Source: Variovorax sp. OAS795 (GTDB lineage Bacteria; Pseudomonadota; Gammaproteobacteria; Burkholderiales; Burkholderiaceae_C). From it: a stretch of 64,000 bases of DNA. The stretch covers positions 248,001-312,000 of the forward strand of contig NZ_JBEPOH010000001.1 of NCBI RefSeq assembly GCF_040546685.1. The letters run 5' to 3'. The notes beneath the pieces were generated by a model, which saw nothing but the letters and a program-made list of their open reading frames with translations, made no database searches and was not told the origin of the DNA. The translations under genes were made by a program, and so were the position numbers. Positions within the stretch are counted from its first letter, which is position 1. Each line of letters opens with the position of its first letter. This document shows, in pieces, positions 61,106 through 64,000 of this stretch.

Positions 61106-63247
61106 CTAAGCCTTCAGGTACTCGGCCTTGGTGCCGAGCCAGCGGTCGACGTGGCGCTGGGCCAGGTCGGGGTGTTTCTCGAGCATGACCGGTGCCAGCT
61201 CGCGCGCCCAGTCGAGCAGCATCGCGTCGGCGGCGAGGTCGGCAAAGCGCAGCAGCGGCGCGCCCGACTGGCGCGCACCGAGGAACTCGCCCGGGCCGCG
61301 GATCTCGAGGTCGCGCCGCGCGATCTCGAAGCCATCGCCGGTCTCGGCCATGGCCTTGAGCCGCGCGCGCGCCGCCTCGCCCACGCGGCCACTGTCGCCA
61401 GGCGCATAGAGCAGCACGCAGGCTGAGGCCGCGGCGCCGCGGCCCACGCGCCCGCGCAGCTGGTGCAATTGCGAGAGGCCGAAGCGCTCGGCATGCTCGA
61501 TCACCATGAGCGAGGCGTTGGGCACGTCCACGCCCACCTCGATCACCGTGGTGCTCACAAGCACCTGGATTTCGTTCGCGGTGAAGGCCGCCATCACCGC
61601 CTGCTTCTCGGCCGTGGGCATGCGCGAATGCAGCAGCCCGACATTGACGGCCTGGCCGAGTGAATCCGCGAGTTCGTCGCGCGTTTCGGTCGCGTTGCGC
61701 AGGTCGACCGCCTCGCTCTCCTCGATCAGCGGGCAGACCCAGTAGACCTGCCGACCCTGCCCGAGCTGCGCCTGGATGCGCGCGATCACCTCGTCGCGCC
61801 GGTGGTCGGCCACCAGCCTCGTGACGATGGGCGTGCGGCCCGGCGGCAGCTCGTCGAGCGTGGATACATCGAGGTCGGCGTAGTAGCTCATCGCCAGCGT
61901 GCGCGGGATGGGCGTGGCGCTCATCATCAAGAGGTGCGGTTCGAGGTGACGGACAGCTTTGCCGCGCAGCGCCAGCCGCTGCGCCACGCCGAAGCGGTGC
62001 TGCTCGTCGATGATCGCGAGCGCGAGGTTTTTGAAGCGCACCTTTTCCGAAATGACGGCATGCGTGCCGATCACCAGCGCCGCCTCGCCGCTTTCGACCG
62101 CGGCCGACATGGTGTCGCGCTCCTTCTTCTTCTGGCTGCCCGTGAGCCAGGCCACGCGCAGGCCGCGCTCGGCCAGCAGCGGATCGAGCCATCCGACCAG
62201 CTTGCCGAAGTGCTGGGCCGCGAGGATTTCGGTCGGTGCCATCAACGCGCATTGAAAGCCCGCATCGATGCAGCGCGCCGCCGCGAGCGCCGCCACCACC
62301 GTCTTGCCCGAGCCCACGTCGCCTTGCAGCAGGCGGTGCATGGGAATCTCGCGGGCGAGGTCGTGCGAGATTTCCTCGCCCACGCGCTGCTGCGCACCCG
62401 TGAGGCCGAAGGGCAGCACGGCAAGCAATTGGGCATGCAGCGACGTCGGCTTCGGCTTGGGTGAAAAAGGCAGCATCGGCGCACGCTGCGCCGCGCGCTC
62501 CAGCCGCGCCTGCAGTTGCGACAGCTGCTGCGCCAGCAGTTCCTCGGCCTTGATGCGCTGCCAGGCCGGATGGCTGTGGTCTTCGAGCGTGGCCATCGCC
62601 ACGTCGGGCGTGGGGTAGTGCAGGAAGGTCAGCGCGCTGCGCAGGTCCCATGCGCCGCGCAGGCCGATCTGCACGGGAATCGTCTCGTCGAGCACGGCGC
62701 GCGCCAGGCCCGAGCGCACCTCGCGCCGGAGCACCGGCTGCGGCAGCCCGGCCACGGTCGAGTACACGGGCGTGAGCGCCTCGGGCAGCGCAGTGCCGGC
62801 CGCCTTGACGGTGGGGTGCATCATCTGCCGCCCGACGAAGCCGCCACGCATTTCGCCGCGCACGCGCACCCGCGCACCGACCGCGAGCTGCTTCTGCTGC
62901 GAGGGGTAGAAATTGAAGAAGCGCAGCTGGCAGGTGTCGCTGCCGTCGTCGATGGTGGCAATGAGCTGCCGGCGCGGGCGGAACACCACCTCGCATTCGG
63001 TCACCACGCCTTCGACCTGCGCCATGTCGCCGTCGCGCGTGTCGGCCAGCCGCACGATGCGCGTCTCGTCCTCGTAGCGCATCGGCAGGTAGAGTGCAAA
63101 GTCGATGTCGCGCACGAGGCCGAGCTTGCGCAGCGCGCGCTGCACAGCGCTCAGGCCGGCACCGGGCGGCTGCGGCGCGGCGGCCGGAACAGAAGGGGGC
63201 GGGGCTTTCCTGGCGGGCACGGGCAAAGCTTCTAGCGCGGCCTGCAA
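61106..63247 (-). CDS. recG: ATP-dependent DNA helicase RecG
   Basis: RecG remodels stalled forks and branched DNA. The wedge domain is followed by helicase motifs: Walker A GDVGSGKTVVAALAAARC, the DEQH box in AIIDEQHRFGVAQR, SATPIPRTLAMSYYADLD, STTVIEVGVDVPNASLM and HQLRGRVGRG. The full product is about 705-715 residues. The start is not certain: TTG 63247, TTG 63226 and GTG 63220 are all possible and none has a clear ribosome site. It overlaps the end of the upstream epimerase-like gene. Confidence 0.93.
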   Translation of the reverse strand: MQAALEALPVPARKAPPPSVPAAAPQPPGAGLSAVQRALRKLGLVRDIDFALYLPMRYEDETRIVRLADTRDGDMAQVEGVVTECEVVFRPRRQLIATIDDGSDTCQLRFFNFYPSQQKQLAVGARVRVRGEMRGGFVGRQMMHPTVKAAGTALPEALTPVYSTVAGLPQPVLRREVRSGLARAVLDETIPVQIGLRGAWDLRSALTFLHYPTPDVAMATLEDHSHPAWQRIKAEELLAQQLSQLQARLERAAQRAPMLPFSPKPKPTSLHAQLLAVLPFGLTGAQQRVGEEISHDLAREIPMHRLLQGDVGSGKTVVAALAAARCIDAGFQCALMAPTEILAAQHFGKLVGWLDPLLAERGLRVAWLTGSQKKKERDTMSAAVESGEAALVIGTHAVISEKVRFKNLALAIIDEQHRFGVAQRLALRGKAVRHLEPHLLMMSATPIPRTLAMSYYADLDVSTLDELPPGRTPIVTRLVADHRRDEVIARIQAQLGQGRQVYWVCPLIEESEAVDLRNATETRDELADSLGQAVNVGLLHSRMPTAEKQAVMAAFTANEIQVLVSTTVIEVGVDVPNASLMVIEHAERFGLSQLHQLRGRVGRGAAASACVLLYAPGDSGRVGEAARARLKAMAETGDGFEIARRDLEIRGPGEFLGARQSGAPLLRFADLAADAMLLDWARELAPVMLEKHPDLAQRHVDRWLGTKAEYLKA

Positions 63248-64000
63248 AGGTCCGTCAAGGCGGCGCGGGCATCGGCAAACGCAAAGCGGAAGCCGGTTTG
63301 CAGCAGGCGCGCCGGCACCACGCGCTGCCCCTCGAGCAGCAGGTCGGCCTGCTCGCCCAACAGCAGCCTGACCGGCCCGGCCGGGGTCGGCATCCAGCAC
63401 GGGCGGCGCAGCACGCTGGCGGCCACGCGGGTGAATTCTTCCTGGCTGAGCGCACCCGGCGCGGTGAAGTTGTAGGCCTGGGTGGTTGCAGGCTGGCCTG
63501 CGGGGGCCTCTTCGGCAAGGCCCCACACATGTGCGATTGCGCGGATCACGTCATGCACATGGACCCACGACAGCCACTGGCGTCCGCTGCCCAGCCGCCC
63601 GCCCATGCCGAGCGAAACCGGCAACAGCAGTTGCGGCAGCGAGCCCTGGTGGCCCAGCACGAAGCCGAAGCGCATGCAGGCCACGTTCACGCCATGCAAC
63701 GCGGCAACGTTGGCCGCTCGCTCCCATTCCTCGCACAGGCTCGACATGAAGATGTCCTGCGGCGGTGCATCCTCCGCCAGTTCGGTGGCGTCGCCTTGCG
63801 GCTGCACACCGTAGTAGCCAATGGCCGAGGCCGACAGCAAAAGCCATGGCTTGCGCGGGCGCGCGGCCATCCACGCGACCAGCGCGGCCGTGAGGCCTTC
63901 GCGGCTCTGGCGCAGCGCGCGTTGGCGCCGCGCGCTCCAGCGCCGGCCCAGGATGCGCGCTCCGGCCAGGTTGATCACCACGTCGCACGGATCGGCTTCG
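63232..64000 (-). CDS. TIGR01777/SulA-like NAD-dependent epimerase family protein (truncated by window edge)
   Basis: The C-terminal 255 residues of a Rossmann-fold epimerase-like protein are present; the N-terminal nucleotide loop lies beyond the right edge. Visible signatures of the TIGR01777 family are VVINLAGARILGRRWSARRQ, SASAIGYYG, RFGFVLG and WLSWVHVHDVIRAI, with a C-terminal DUF1731-type segment. The cellular role of this family is not settled. The stop lies inside or next to the recG start, so the two are probably cotranscribed. Confidence 0.88.
   Translation of the reverse strand, partial: EADPCDVVINLAGARILGRRWSARRQRALRQSREGLTAALVAWMAARPRKPWLLLSASAIGYYGVQPQGDATELAEDAPPQDIFMSSLCEEWERAANVAALHGVNVACMRFGFVLGHQGSLPQLLLPVSLGMGGRLGSGRQWLSWVHVHDVIRAIAHVWGLAEEAPAGQPATTQAYNFTAPGALSQEEFTRVAASVLRRPCWMPTPAGPVRLLLGEQADLLLEGQRVVPARLLQTGFRFAFADARAALTDLCRPR

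Overview
The window is GC-rich, densely coded DNA from a betaproteobacterium. It most resembles Variovorax or a close Comamonadaceae relative. The grounds are its orphan TctC/Bug periplasmic receptors, many LysR regulators, aromatic-CoA catabolism next to housekeeping genes, and the ribosomal order rplN...rplQ without infA. The genus is inference from gene content and style. No spacer longer than about 240 bases lacks a gene. I saw no insertion sequence, prophage, CRISPR array or long repeat.

Layout. (1) 1-5 kb: a truncated LacI-type regulator, a LysR gene divergent from a TctC receptor and an M20 amidohydrolase, then a VOC protein and an amino-acid-type binding protein. (2) 5-13 kb: a LysR gene divergent from a biotin-dependent cluster: biotin carboxylase, PxpB, PxpC, PxpA, a 75-residue biotin carrier, an MFS transporter and a Liv-type receptor. 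(3) 13-31 kb: a run of 19 minus-strand genes, many with ATGA stop/start overlaps. It encodes a P450 with 7Fe ferredoxin, ferredoxin reductase and rubredoxin, an esterase, an SDR, a flavin hydroxylase, two RidA proteins, an extradiol-type VOC protein, an ALDH, FAH-, RraA- and cupin-family enzymes, a flavodoxin-like protein, a complete Liv ABC transporter with its receptor, and a TctC receptor. A divergent LysR gene at 31.4 kb is the likely regulator. (4) 32-38 kb: 2-oxoacid dehydrogenase E1 alpha/beta without E2/E3, a MarR gene, a divergent SDR/LysR pair, a TctC receptor and a DUF1840 gene. (5) 38-46.6 kb: a cyclopropane synthase, then an aryl-CoA cluster: fused flavin hydroxylase/OYE reductase, MarR, enoyl-CoA hydratase, acyl-CoA dehydrogenase, aryl-CoA ligase and RidA. 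It matches the 2-aminobenzoyl-CoA (anthranilate) hybrid pathway. (6) 46.6-47.3 kb: an acetyltransferase strikingly like AAC(6')-Ib, an initiator tRNA and its terminator. (7) 47.3-56.3 kb: the spc and alpha ribosomal genes, rplN to rplQ, on the minus strand, with a near-consensus promoter and internal terminator-like hairpins. (8) 56.4-64 kb: a phytase-like lipoprotein, proC, ubiA, dps, oxyR, recG and a truncated TIGR01777 gene.

The theme is uptake and breakdown of organic acids and aromatics, each block paired with a divergent LysR or an embedded MarR gene and often with visible dyad operators. The most notable items are the chromosomal AAC(6')-Ib-like gene beside the initiator tRNA and rplQ, the 18-kb oxygenase cluster of unknown substrate, and the PxpBCA/biotin carboxylase cassette. 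Functions are read from motifs and remembered families; no search was run.
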